Below, one piece after another: positions 25,447 to 33,408 of a stretch of DNA of 64,000 bases; within the stretch, counting starts at the first letter, position 1, and each line of letters begins with the position of its first letter. The position numbers and the translations under genes are program-made. Origin of the DNA: Spartobacteria bacterium (GTDB lineage: Bacteria > Verrucomicrobiota > Verrucomicrobiia > Chthoniobacterales > UBA10450); the NCBI GenBank assembly GCA_003169975.1, contig PNAA01000033.1:24536-88535 (forward strand), written 5' to 3'. The notes under the pieces are model-generated. The model was not told the DNA's origin, made no database searches, and saw nothing but the letters and a program-made list of their open reading frames with translations.

Positions 25447-26433
25447 GTGAACTCTTCCACTCCGCTTCTTTCGTTCTGCATTCCGACCCGCAACCGGGCC
25501 GAATTTCTGCGCGAATTGCTCGAGAGCATCGCGCCACAGGCAACGCCGGAAGTGGAGGTGGTGATCTCGGATGACGGCTCGACCGATGATACCAGGATGG
25601 TGATCGAGTCTTTCCGCACCCGTCTTCCACAACTTTCCGCCCACCGGGTCGATCCGCCGCTGCGCTACGATCGCAACTTGCTCCACGTCGTCTCCATGGC
25701 GCGCGGCAAATATTGCTGGCTCTTCGGCGACGACGACCGGCTGGAGCCGGGCGGCCTCGCCGCGGTCCTGGAGGCGCTCGAGGCCGAACCAGACCTGACC
25801 GGCCTAACGACCGACCGCGTTTCCTACGACAGCGCGCTGGCCCACCGGCTTCCGGTGCGCGCCTTGAAGCAGCAGCAGAGCGCGCTTTTCCGCGATGCCG
25901 ATGAAGCTTTCCTCCGATTGCTCGACCGACTGGGCTTTCTCTCCTGCCAAATCGTCAACCGCGCCATCTGGAACGAAATCGTCAGGCGGGAAAACCTGGA
26001 ACCGTATTTCACCGGCTATGTGCAGCTCTATGTCATCGCCCGCATGCTCGTGCAGGCCCCGCGCTGGCAGTTCCTCGCCCAACCCAGCGTCGCCTTTCGC
26101 GCCGACAACGATTCCTTCCGCGCCCTCGGGCAGTTCGGCCGTTTGCAGATGGATGTCTGCGGTTACGAGACGATCGTGGGCAACGTCTTCGGTCGGGACT
26201 CGCGGCTTTATCACGAGGCCATGGCCGAGGTCGCTCGCACTCATGCGCGACACCACATCGTAACGGCGAAGCGCGCCGGCGCCCCGCTCTCGTTTTTTCG
26301 GCAGGCGCTCGGGCTTTGCGTGCAACACTACGGGCGCTACGCCAGCTTTTGGCTGCATACTTTTCCTGTCCTCATCATGCCGCGATCGATCATGCTCTTC
26401 ATGCGAAGCTGGTATCAACGTTTACGCCCCTAG
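25447..26433 (+). CDS. family 2 glycosyltransferase
   Basis: 328-aa GT-A fold transferase: LLSFCIPTRNRAEFLRELLE, EVVISDDGSTDDT, and the metal-binding WLFGDDDRLEPGG. GTG start 31 nt after the permease stop. The C-terminal 130 residues are helical and basic and include FRQALGLCVQHYGRYASFW, which may lie at the membrane. Probably adds a sugar to a lipid-linked surface glycan. Donor and acceptor cannot be told from sequence. A GCCTAACGA element gives the rare CTA Leu codon at 25802. Confidence 0.88.
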   Translation: MNSSTPLLSFCIPTRNRAEFLRELLESIAPQATPEVEVVISDDGSTDDTRMVIESFRTRLPQLSAHRVDPPLRYDRNLLHVVSMARGKYCWLFGDDDRLEPGGLAAVLEALEAEPDLTGLTTDRVSYDSALAHRLPVRALKQQQSALFRDADEAFLRLLDRLGFLSCQIVNRAIWNEIVRRENLEPYFTGYVQLYVIARMLVQAPRWQFLAQPSVAFRADNDSFRALGQFGRLQMDVCGYETIVGNVFGRDSRLYHEAMAEVARTHARHHIVTAKRAGAPLSFFRQALGLCVQHYGRYASFWLHTFPVLIMPRSIMLFMRSWYQRLRP

Positions 26434-26436
26434 CAG

Positions 26437-27252
26437 ATGGACAAGGCCATCGTGGGTGTTTGCTGCGATGCGCGGCAACGACGCATTCTTGAAGTCACCT
26501 TTCCGTCCTGGCGCGAGTACGGAAAACGGCACGGCTTGCCCGTGATCGTTCTGGAGCGTTCCCATGCGGGCGAGGATTTCTATTGGAACAAGCACCTGCT
26601 CTACCGCGTCCCGGAGCTGCGCGCGGCGCAGCGACTCCTCTTTCTCGACAACGACGTCTTCGTGAATCCAAACGCCGGGCCCCTGCTCGAAGAGTGGGAT
26701 TCGCCGTTGATCGGTGCCACCGCGGAGAGCACGCAGGCCGGCTGGTCGCCAGAATTCATCGCTCGCTATTACGCTGAGTATGCGGTCGATCAGTCTTCGC
26801 CGGTGCCGGACCTGCAAATCATCAACACCGGCGTGCTCGTGATCCCGCGCGAACAGGCCGAATTTCTCGAGTGCGTCTACCAGCGCTGGCGAGAGCGAAA
26901 GAACGCTCGGGAGAAGTCGGCGGCGAAGTCGAGAGACCCGTTCGTTCACGCCGCCGATCAGCCGCACGTTTCCTACGCCCTCCAGGCGGAACACCGCTCG
27001 AAAGACTTCGGCCCGTGCTCCAACACCCTCTGGTGGCATTGGTATCGTCAACATATTAGTTCCCGACAAATGCCCTTTCTTCTCCGTTCCAAGGCGGCTG
27101 CCCTAACGAGCGGCCGGATCCCGAGAAAGCTTTGGCGCGCTCTCTTTCGTCGGGAGCGCGCCACTTTCGCTCGCGGGCTGGCGAGCGCCGATTTCCTGCA
27201 TGTAGCCGGCAGCAAGTCTTCGCTTTTTCTCGGGGAGGGCTGCTGCCAGTGA
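26437..27252 (+). CDS. putative GT-A glycosyltransferase with DND motif
   Basis: 271 aa. RLLFLDNDVFVNPNAGPLLE carries a DxD-type metal site, and the surrounding strand-helix pattern (AIVGVCCDARQRRILEVTFPSW ... INTGVLVIPREQAEFLE) resembles family 8 or similar nucleotide-sugar transferases, with a final basic tail. I do not recognise the precise family. It starts 3 nt after the preceding gene and its TGA overlaps the GTG of the next gene (GTGA), so it is in a tight operon. Confidence 0.7.
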   Translation: MDKAIVGVCCDARQRRILEVTFPSWREYGKRHGLPVIVLERSHAGEDFYWNKHLLYRVPELRAAQRLLFLDNDVFVNPNAGPLLEEWDSPLIGATAESTQAGWSPEFIARYYAEYAVDQSSPVPDLQIINTGVLVIPREQAEFLECVYQRWRERKNAREKSAAKSRDPFVHAADQPHVSYALQAEHRSKDFGPCSNTLWWHWYRQHISSRQMPFLLRSKAAALTSGRIPRKLWRALFRRERATFARGLASADFLHVAGSKSSLFLGEGCCQ

Positions 27253-27944
27253 CCGCGATGTGGCTCACGCGGCTGCGAGTGCAGCTCAAGAATGTGCTTC
27301 CCAGAGAATCGCTGCCGTATCGTCTGGGGCATCACTGCTATCAATTATTGGTCAGGGTTCAGAATGTGTTCCTCCGCCAAGATCCTCCGCGCGAGATCTC
27401 GGACAACTCGATCTTCATCCGCGAAGAAGAGATGTCGATGTGCTCGATTTTCCCCAAAGAAATTCTCGACCTGACGATCGAGCTTTTCCGTCCACGGTCG
27501 GTTCTGGATGTCGGCTGCGGGACTGGGATCAGCCTCGACTACTTCAAGAACAAAGGAATTTCCGTCCGCGGTTTGGAAGGTTCGGCGTTGGCCATTTCCA
27601 AAGCGCGCAACGCCCCGCTGATCCGACAGCATGATCTGAACGAACCCATCAATCTCGAAGAACGCTTCGACCTGGTTTGGTGTTTCGAGGTCGCCGAGCA
27701 CATTCACCCGAATTACGTCGGAGCGCTGCTGGCCACCCTGACGAATCACGCCGACCGCATCGTTCTCTCCGCCGCGCGGCCCGGCCAAGGCGGCCTGGGT
27801 CACTTGAACGAGCAACCTCCCGATTACTGGATAGGGCGGATGAAAGAGCACGGCTTCGCGCTCGGCCACGAGACCGACAGATATCGCGAACTGCCGGACC
27901 ACTTCGCAGAAAACATCCTCGTATTTGAGCGCTTCAGGGCTTGA
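27249..27944 (+). CDS. class I SAM-dependent methyltransferase
   Basis: 231 aa from GTG 27249 (GTGA overlap with the upstream stop; ATG 27258 is an alternative). Motif I VLDVGCGTGISLDYF, motif II near VRGLEGSALAISKAR, motif post-I FDLVWCFEVAEHIHPNY. The C-terminal sequence RMKEHGFALGHETDRYRELP is duplicated downstream (30715-30831), with 53 identical bases. Likely methylates a sugar or lipid intermediate. Its 3' end overlaps by 11 nt the end of a reverse-strand gene, which marks the left edge of a reverse-oriented cassette. Confidence 0.85.
   Translation: MTAMWLTRLRVQLKNVLPRESLPYRLGHHCYQLLVRVQNVFLRQDPPREISDNSIFIREEEMSMCSIFPKEILDLTIELFRPRSVLDVGCGTGISLDYFKNKGISVRGLEGSALAISKARNAPLIRQHDLNEPINLEERFDLVWCFEVAEHIHPNYVGALLATLTNHADRIVLSAARPGQGGLGHLNEQPPDYWIGRMKEHGFALGHETDRYRELPDHFAENILVFERFRA
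27867..27919 (+). repeat. 53-bp direct repeat, left copy
   Basis: Identical to 30748-30800 by direct reading. It encodes HETDRYRELPDHFAENI at the C-terminus of the methyltransferase. The two copies flank the three reverse-strand genes between 27934 and 30454. Confidence 0.95.
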
Positions 27945-28635
27945 AGCGACGCCCTTCATTGCCGGGGCTCGGTTTCTGCGCGACGACTAGGAACTGATTC
28001 CCGAAGAGTGGCCACAATCCAGGCATCGCGAGGTAGATCTTTATAAGACTCTGAGGATACTCGCGCGCTTTCACCATTGTGTAGGGCAGGAAACGATCCA
28101 CACTTTTGATGACTTCGAAGCCGCGGTTCGTTAATCCTTCGCCGAGCGAAACCTCGGTGAGGGGTAGATGATGATCCCAGAAATCCCAATACGCGCCGGG
28201 GAGATACCGGACGTTGGGTCCCAGCGCAATCAACCGGCCCCCGTGGGCGAGGCCACGGAAAATCTCATCCAAGGTTCGTCCGAGAGACGCCTTGTCGGGC
28301 AGATGCTCGAAGAAATTGCTGGTGAAAACGACGTTCAAAGACTCCGGTTCCACCTGCCAGCGCGTCGCACAATCCTGGTGGAGAAACTGGACCGACGAAT
28401 CCAAATGGCGCTGCGCATCTGGATTCAAGTCCATCGCTAATTTCTTCGCGCACCTGACTTCGTTAATAAACTCTCCGTAACCGCAGCCGAGGTCCAAAAC
28501 GGTGTCGGTGGATTTAACGAATTTCTGAAAAAACGCCCGGACAAGAACTTGCCAGACGCGCTTTCGGTAGGCGGCGGTTCCGGCGAACCGCGCTTCATAG
28601 ATTCTCTGCAAATCGGCACCGCTATGCGCGCTCAT
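27934..28635 (-). CDS. class I SAM-dependent methyltransferase (reverse cassette)
   Basis: 233 aa from ATG 28635, which overlaps the upstream gene's TGA (ATGA). Motif I TVLDLGCGYGEFINEV, then LAMDLNPDAQ, and VVFTSNFFEHLPDK. The C-terminal part KSVDRFLPYTMVKAREYPQS and IYLAMPGLWPLFGNQFLVVA is common in sugar-cluster methyltransferases. Last gene of the three-gene reverse cassette. A longer frame upstream (to 28758) lies inside the glycosyltransferase and is rejected. Confidence 0.87.
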   Translation of the reverse strand: MSAHSGADLQRIYEARFAGTAAYRKRVWQVLVRAFFQKFVKSTDTVLDLGCGYGEFINEVRCAKKLAMDLNPDAQRHLDSSVQFLHQDCATRWQVEPESLNVVFTSNFFEHLPDKASLGRTLDEIFRGLAHGGRLIALGPNVRYLPGAYWDFWDHHLPLTEVSLGEGLTNRGFEVIKSVDRFLPYTMVKAREYPQSLIKIYLAMPGLWPLFGNQFLVVAQKPSPGNEGRRFKP

Positions 28636-29393
28636 ACTTTGCGGTAGTCTCCGCGGCTGAAATACTTTTCCAGCCAGATGTAGAGGCAGATGAAAAGATA
28701 TCGACTCCCCATTTCCCTGAGTTTCAATTTCGCTGCGCCATGACGACGATTCCGCCACGTGATAGGGATGACCGTCCAGGAATAGCCGCGCACGATCGCT
28801 TTCAGGGGCAGTTCCACGGTGAGATTGAAATGAGGCGCGATCAAGGGCCGGCTACCGTCGATCGCGGTCCGTCGATACGCTTTGAAGGCATTCGTCGTGT
28901 CGTTCAGCTTGACGTTGAAGAGCAGCCGCAAGAACAGATTGGCCAGCCGATTAAGGATAAGTTTCGCGCGCGGATAATCGATCACGCCACCGCCCCGCAT
29001 GAAACGACTGCCAAACACGCAGTCGTATCCTTCATTCAGCTTCTCCCAGTATCGGACCACGTCGCGGCAATCGTCTGATTCGTCGGCCATCATGATCACC
29101 ACCGCGTCGCCGACGCTGTGATCCAACCCTTGGATCACCGCCCGTCCAAATCCGTAGTTTGGATGGTTTTGGACGGGCCGAACCTCGGGGAATCGCTCTG
29201 CGAGGTTGGTCGAAATCTTCCAAGTTCCATCGGTGCTTCCGTCGTCCACGACAACGATTTCATGCGGCACTCCACGCAGAGAAAGTTCCACGTGGAGATG
29301 CTCAACGGTGGAGGCGATGCAGTCTTGTTCATCGCGCGCCGGGATGACGACGGACAACAACGTGAGCGGTTGCGCGCTGATCCCGTCGGTCAT
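28632..29393 (-). CDS. family 2 glycosyltransferase, polyprenyl-phosphate type
   Basis: 253 aa similar to dolichol/undecaprenyl-phosphate mannosyltransferases: LSVVIPARDEQDCIASTVEH, IVVVDDGSTDGTW, MMADESDD in place of the usual DADLQ-type DxD, FGSRFMRGGGVIDYP, and LNRLANLFLRLLFNVKLNDTTNAFKAYRR. There is no C-terminal transmembrane domain, only LFICLYIWLEKYF. It would make a lipid-linked monosaccharide for use on the outer face of the membrane. ATGA overlaps couple it to the epimerase upstream and the methyltransferase downstream. Confidence 0.88.
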   Translation of the reverse strand: MTDGISAQPLTLLSVVIPARDEQDCIASTVEHLHVELSLRGVPHEIVVVDDGSTDGTWKISTNLAERFPEVRPVQNHPNYGFGRAVIQGLDHSVGDAVVIMMADESDDCRDVVRYWEKLNEGYDCVFGSRFMRGGGVIDYPRAKLILNRLANLFLRLLFNVKLNDTTNAFKAYRRTAIDGSRPLIAPHFNLTVELPLKAIVRGYSWTVIPITWRNRRHGAAKLKLREMGSRYLFICLYIWLEKYFSRGDYRKV

Positions 29394-30454
29394 GGATTGG
29401 AGATTTCAAGCCAGTCGGGATGGCGCTCGGCGTGGTCGGCTATTTCCGCAAAAATATCGGGCAGCGGCGTCTCAACTTTCCAATCCCATTCCACCTCCGC
29501 GCGCCGCGAATCAAGCACCATCCACGGCACATCAAAGGGCCGTGGCTGCGAATCCGATCCCACCTCCATGGGCCCGAAACGTTCCGCGCACCATCGGCTT
29601 AACTGTGCCAGAGAAATGCTGTTCTTGATCCCGCCACTTACGTTGCAGACCCGATGCAACGCTGTGGGAGTGGCCATTTGCTTTTGCAACAACGGAACAA
29701 GATCGCGTGGGTGCAGGCAATCGCGCACCTGGCGCCCGCGACCGTCGAATCCGATATACTGAAGCGGGCGCCGCCTCAGCCAGGAGTTGATCCAGAAACT
29801 GAAGATGCCTTGATCCGCGCGCCCGAATTGCCCTGCCCCCGCGAGCACTCCGCAGAGATTGATCCAAACCGGAAAATCGAAAGTGTCTCCATATTCGAGG
29901 GCCAATAACTCCGAGGCGAGCTTCGTGCAGCCGTAGAGCGACAAGGGCGGCGTGGTGGAAAACTCTTCGGAAATCCCCGCCCCGGACAGGCCCGGCCGCG
30001 CGCTCGCGCTAAAATCAGGACGGAAGCCGTTGCCCTCGACCGCCACCTTCATCTCCGCCAACGGCTTGATCGAATAAATGCGGCTTGTGCTCAGCAGAAT
30101 GAAGCCTGTTCGCCGTGCCTTGCAGAATTCCAGAAGATTGACCGTTCCCGCGAGGTTGTGGTCGACGAGCTGCCGGCTGCTGGTGCGGCCATCCACGCCC
30201 GCGAGGACGCTCGGATTGGCCGCGGCGTCGATCACCCAATCCGCCGCCGGCAGGGCATCCATGTCGCTCGCATGGCGCATGTCGGCATGCCGCATTGCGA
30301 TTCCTGCCTCCGCCAGTCTCGGTCGATTTCGTTCGCTGCCGGGCCGAATAAGATTATCGAAGCCAAAAATTTCCGCGTCGGGAACGACCTCGCGGAGTCG
30401 CAGGGCGATCGTGCTCCCCACAAATCCGCAGATGCCTGTGATCAAAATTCGCAT
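29390..30454 (-). CDS. NAD-dependent sugar epimerase/dehydratase (CDP-paratose 2-epimerase-like)
   Basis: 354-aa extended short-chain dehydrogenase. Rossmann motif ITGICGFVGSTIALRL, FDNLIRPGSERNRPRL (the N-L-x-R-x-G stretch is typical of CDP-paratose/tyvelose epimerases), catalytic Ser in LLSTSRIYSI and YxxxK in LYGCTKLASELLA. Probably converts a nucleotide-activated deoxysugar. First gene of the reverse cassette. Its promoter must lie in 30455-30747, next to the right copy of the 53-bp repeat. Confidence 0.85.
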   Translation of the reverse strand: MRILITGICGFVGSTIALRLREVVPDAEIFGFDNLIRPGSERNRPRLAEAGIAMRHADMRHASDMDALPAADWVIDAAANPSVLAGVDGRTSSRQLVDHNLAGTVNLLEFCKARRTGFILLSTSRIYSIKPLAEMKVAVEGNGFRPDFSASARPGLSGAGISEEFSTTPPLSLYGCTKLASELLALEYGDTFDFPVWINLCGVLAGAGQFGRADQGIFSFWINSWLRRRPLQYIGFDGRGRQVRDCLHPRDLVPLLQKQMATPTALHRVCNVSGGIKNSISLAQLSRWCAERFGPMEVGSDSQPRPFDVPWMVLDSRRAEVEWDWKVETPLPDIFAEIADHAERHPDWLEISNP

Positions 30455-30747
30455 TAAAGGTGGAATCCGTTCATTCTTTACGAGGCCGACGTGATACCGC
30501 CTGATCCTCTCATAATTTGGAAGCCTTGAGGATTAATTCTCTCCACAACAAACAATCGGAAGGTTCGGATCGAACCTCAGATATTTCCGATTGCCCGGAG
30601 AGTAAGCGCAGACGAAAACCTCCGGCAGCCGTTCCATTTGCTCCAGGTGATAGCCGCCAATACTCGTCAGCCATGAATCGCAGCCGTTTCGACCTCGAAA
30701 CGTGGCCACCGCGTGAGCGGCTGAAGGAGCGCAGCTTCGACCTTAGT
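30455..30747. other. intergenic region between the reverse cassette and the right repeat
   Basis: About 290 nt that must contain the reverse-strand promoter of the cassette. A short open frame on the plus strand (from 30517) runs through it but shows no family features until the methyltransferase-like tail begins at about 30715. I see no clear -35/-10 pair, tRNA or terminator. Confidence 0.5.
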
Positions 30748-30831
30748 CACGAGACCGACAGATATCGCGAACTGCCGGACCACTTCGCAGAAAACATCCT
30801 GGTTTTTGAAAGGATCGATGGGCCTCGATAG
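30715..30831 (+). pseudogene. methyltransferase 3'-end fragment
   Basis: Reads RLKERSFDLSHETDRYRELP ... ILVFER, matching RMKEHGFALGHETDRYRELP at the end of the 27249-27944 methyltransferase. No methyltransferase motif I or other domain precedes it, so only the tail of a gene remains. The core of 53 nt is identical to the intact gene while flanks differ, so it is a recent duplication or conversion. The start and AAAGG ribosome site of the next gene (30818) lie inside its end. Confidence 0.75.
30748..30800 (+). repeat. 53-bp direct repeat, right copy
   Basis: Identical to 27867-27919, same orientation. The distance between copies is 2881 bp, enclosing exactly the three reverse-strand genes and their upstream region. 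Confidence 0.95.
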
Positions 30832-31705
30832 CGACGGAACCAAATTTCTCTTCGCCGCTCAGGCGGGCGGGGTTTCTTTTCAAAGCACCGCAATGCTGGG
30901 GCGGCAGAGTTTCTTTCCCGCTGCGGGTCCACTGCAAAAACTTCTCGATCTTCGCAAACCGGGATTGTCAGCGGCCCAGTTCCTTGCCGACTCGGAAGGC
31001 TACGCGGAACAGCTGTTCAAATTTTTCGGCGCCGAAGAAGTCGTCGCGCTCGATAACTCTGATTACGAAGGCGCTGCGATCGTCACGGATTTAAATATGC
31101 CGATCGCCGCGTCGCTAAAAAACCGGTTCACCGCAGTCTTCGACGGCGGCTGTCTTGAACACGTTTTCAATTTTCACCAGGCGATCAAGAACAGCATGGA
31201 GATGTTGCGCGTCGGGGGCCACTTCCTCGCCATCACCCCGGCAAATAACTTTTGCGGGCATGGCTTCTACCAATTCAGTCCCGAACTTTTCTTTCGCGTT
31301 TTTTCAGAACCAAACGGCTTTGCGATGCGCGCCATCCTCACAAAGGAGAAAGAGCGCTGGTTTCGCGTCATCGATCCGGAGGTTTTCCGCGGTCGGGTGG
31401 AAATACAAAACAACCGGCCCACCTATCTGTTTGTCCTGGCAAAGAAACTCGAAACTCGGGAAGTCTTCCTGCAATCGCCGCAGCAAAGCGATTACGCGCG
31501 GCAGTGGGAGGGGAAGGCAAAGAGGAACATGGCGCCGCCTGTCGCCGCGCCATCTTTTTCGGCAAAAGTGCGGGCGATTCTTCCCACGAAATGGAAGGAA
31601 GCCTTGCGACCTTTTGCCGCCAACATCTCCATCCAGCATCGTTATCCGTGTTATCAACCAATCGACGAGCGGACCCTGCTGAGGGGTGAATTCACGATCG
31701 ATTGA
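30818..31705 (+). CDS. putative SAM-dependent methyltransferase of polysaccharide cluster
   Basis: 295 aa from ATG 30818 (AAAGG 4 nt upstream; a TTG at 30806 is less likely). The region FTAVFDGGCLEHVFNFHQAI and SMEMLRVGGHFLAITPANNF matches methyltransferase post-I motifs, with EEVVALDNSDYEGAAIV as the acidic strand. A standard GxGxG motif I is not evident, so activity is uncertain. C-terminal 80 residues are basic and of unknown role. Followed 9 nt later by an FkbM-type gene. Confidence 0.65.
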   Translation: MGLDSDGTKFLFAAQAGGVSFQSTAMLGRQSFFPAAGPLQKLLDLRKPGLSAAQFLADSEGYAEQLFKFFGAEEVVALDNSDYEGAAIVTDLNMPIAASLKNRFTAVFDGGCLEHVFNFHQAIKNSMEMLRVGGHFLAITPANNFCGHGFYQFSPELFFRVFSEPNGFAMRAILTKEKERWFRVIDPEVFRGRVEIQNNRPTYLFVLAKKLETREVFLQSPQQSDYARQWEGKAKRNMAPPVAAPSFSAKVRAILPTKWKEALRPFAANISIQHRYPCYQPIDERTLLRGEFTID

Positions 31706-31714
31706 TCCTGGGAA

Positions 31715-32482
31715 ATGAACTCGTTCCATCTCGTTAGGCGAAAGTTGGCAACGGTCGCCGCCACCGTGCGAGCCTGCTCTAATTGGCCGGCCGTGGCGCG
31801 GGCGAGGCTCGATGCGTCGGTCACGCTGGAGGCGCTGCGATTTCGCAACGGTCTCCAGCTACGACCAATGCAGCCGTTGCAGCGCACCTGGGGCGAAATC
31901 TTCGAGCCTGCCATCGCGGATGTGTATGGAATTCGCGTCTGCGAGCCCGACCTGATCGTCGATGTCGGCGCTAATATTGGCGCGTTTGCCTGTCTCGCCG
32001 GGCATACGCACCCGCGCGCGCAGGTCCATGCCTTTGAACCATCGGCGACCCACGCGGATTTGCTGGAAGCAAACGTCGCGCTCAATTGCCTAACGAACGT
32101 CACCCTGCACCGTGCGCCGGTGACGAAGAATGGGCGGGAAGTGATCTTCAGTGAGCTGGGCGCGGGCGGCGCGTCCGGGATCATTTTGCACGAGAATGGC
32201 CGGGCGGTTCCGATGCAGAGTGTCTCGCTTGACTGCTTGGACTTCTCAGGAAGACAATCCGCGTTTCTCAAACTCGACTGTGAAGGTGCAGAAGGCGAAA
32301 TCATCGAGTGGATCTGCGCGAATCTTACTCTCTTGCCGCCGCGCATCGAGCTGGCCTGCGAGTATCACCACTGGTGCCCGATCCCGAGCGATCAACTCTT
32401 GATGATGCTCCGCACACACGGATTCCAAGCCGAGCCGCGCACTCTTTTTGACGAATCCTATCTGTTCGCCAGCCGAGGATAG
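31715..32482 (+). CDS. FkbM-family methyltransferase
   Basis: 255 aa. LIVDVGANIGAFACLAG (motif I), VHAFEPSATHADLLEANVAL, and FLKLDCEGAEGEIIEW are the three hallmarks of the FkbM O-methyltransferase family. Substrate probably a sugar hydroxyl of the surface glycan. ATG 31715 is followed by a TCGTTAGGC element at codon 6-7, giving AGG. A second FkbM gene lies at 34848-35588. Confidence 0.9.
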   Translation: MNSFHLVRRKLATVAATVRACSNWPAVARARLDASVTLEALRFRNGLQLRPMQPLQRTWGEIFEPAIADVYGIRVCEPDLIVDVGANIGAFACLAGHTHPRAQVHAFEPSATHADLLEANVALNCLTNVTLHRAPVTKNGREVIFSELGAGGASGIILHENGRAVPMQSVSLDCLDFSGRQSAFLKLDCEGAEGEIIEWICANLTLLPPRIELACEYHHWCPIPSDQLLMMLRTHGFQAEPRTLFDESYLFASRG

Positions 32483-32495
32483 GAAGAGAACGAAC

Positions 32496-33329
32496 GTGAC
32501 TCCAAAGTTTCAAAATTTCGAAAGCCTCGCGCTGTGCCCGGGTTGCGGCAGCGCCAGCATCGGGAAGGCGATCGAGCCAGATATCGGGCAATGCTCCAAC
32601 TGCCGGCTCTATTTCCGCAACCCGCGCCCGACGCAGGCCGAGATTGCGCGCTCTTACAATACTGGCGGAACTTTCGAGGCGTGGCAGGCGGAAGAACCGG
32701 CTCGCTCCATGATGTGGGAGCGGCGCCTCGCCCTCATCCAGCGTTACGCCTCAAGCGGGCGACTGCTCGATGTCGGAACTGGCGATGGCCGCTTTCTCGC
32801 CACGGCGCAACAAGCCGGTTACGAAGTCACCGGGACGGAGGTGTCCGAAGCTGGCGCCAGTTATGCCCGGCAGCGTGGCTTTGAGGCTCATCTGGGGCAA
32901 ATCACCGATCTCGCCCTGCCGCCGGAGAGTTTCGATCTGGCCACGATCTGGCACGTGTTGGAGCATGTGCCCGATCCGGGCGCCGTCCTGCGCAAAGTGC
33001 ACTCCCTGCTCAGTCCCGGTGGCATCCTGGCGGTGGCTGTGCCTAACGAAGAAAACTTTTTCATCCGGCGACGCCTGGGCATGGCGAAAAGCAGCCCGTT
33101 CGATCCGCTCACCTTCGGGGGCGAGATCCACCTCACTTACTTCCGGCCGGCGACGTTTCGCTCCACGCTTCGCGCTGCGGCATTCGAGGTGCTGGAGTTT
33201 GGCGTGGACGATATCTATCACGTGCGCGACCTGAAGATGCGCCTGAAGCTCCCGTTCCAACAGGCGTTGGCAGGCACCCTGAACTGGCATTTTGCGGTCG
33301 CGATGTATGCGGTCTGCCGGCGAAAATGA
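32496..33329 (+). CDS. class I methyltransferase with N-terminal zinc ribbon
   Basis: 277 aa from GTG 32496, supported by AGGAAGAG upstream. CPGCGSASIG ... CSNCRLYFRNPRP forms a four-Cys zinc ribbon at residues about 13-40, then LLDVGTGDGRFLATAQ (motif I), FDLATIWHVLEHVPDPGAVL and LSPGGILAVAVPNEENFF. The zinc ribbon plus Methyltransf_23 layout is common in sugar C- or O-methyltransferases of glycan clusters. GCCTAACGA at 33041 encodes P-N-E. Confidence 0.9.
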   Translation: MTPKFQNFESLALCPGCGSASIGKAIEPDIGQCSNCRLYFRNPRPTQAEIARSYNTGGTFEAWQAEEPARSMMWERRLALIQRYASSGRLLDVGTGDGRFLATAQQAGYEVTGTEVSEAGASYARQRGFEAHLGQITDLALPPESFDLATIWHVLEHVPDPGAVLRKVHSLLSPGGILAVAVPNEENFFIRRRLGMAKSSPFDPLTFGGEIHLTYFRPATFRSTLRAAAFEVLEFGVDDIYHVRDLKMRLKLPFQQALAGTLNWHFAVAMYAVCRRK

Positions 33330-33408
33330 ACAGTCATCGCGCACTGGCCAATAGCTCGTCGATGGCCGATTTCAGCGCGCAGCAACCAGCACGAATCTCC
33401 CCGCTCCG

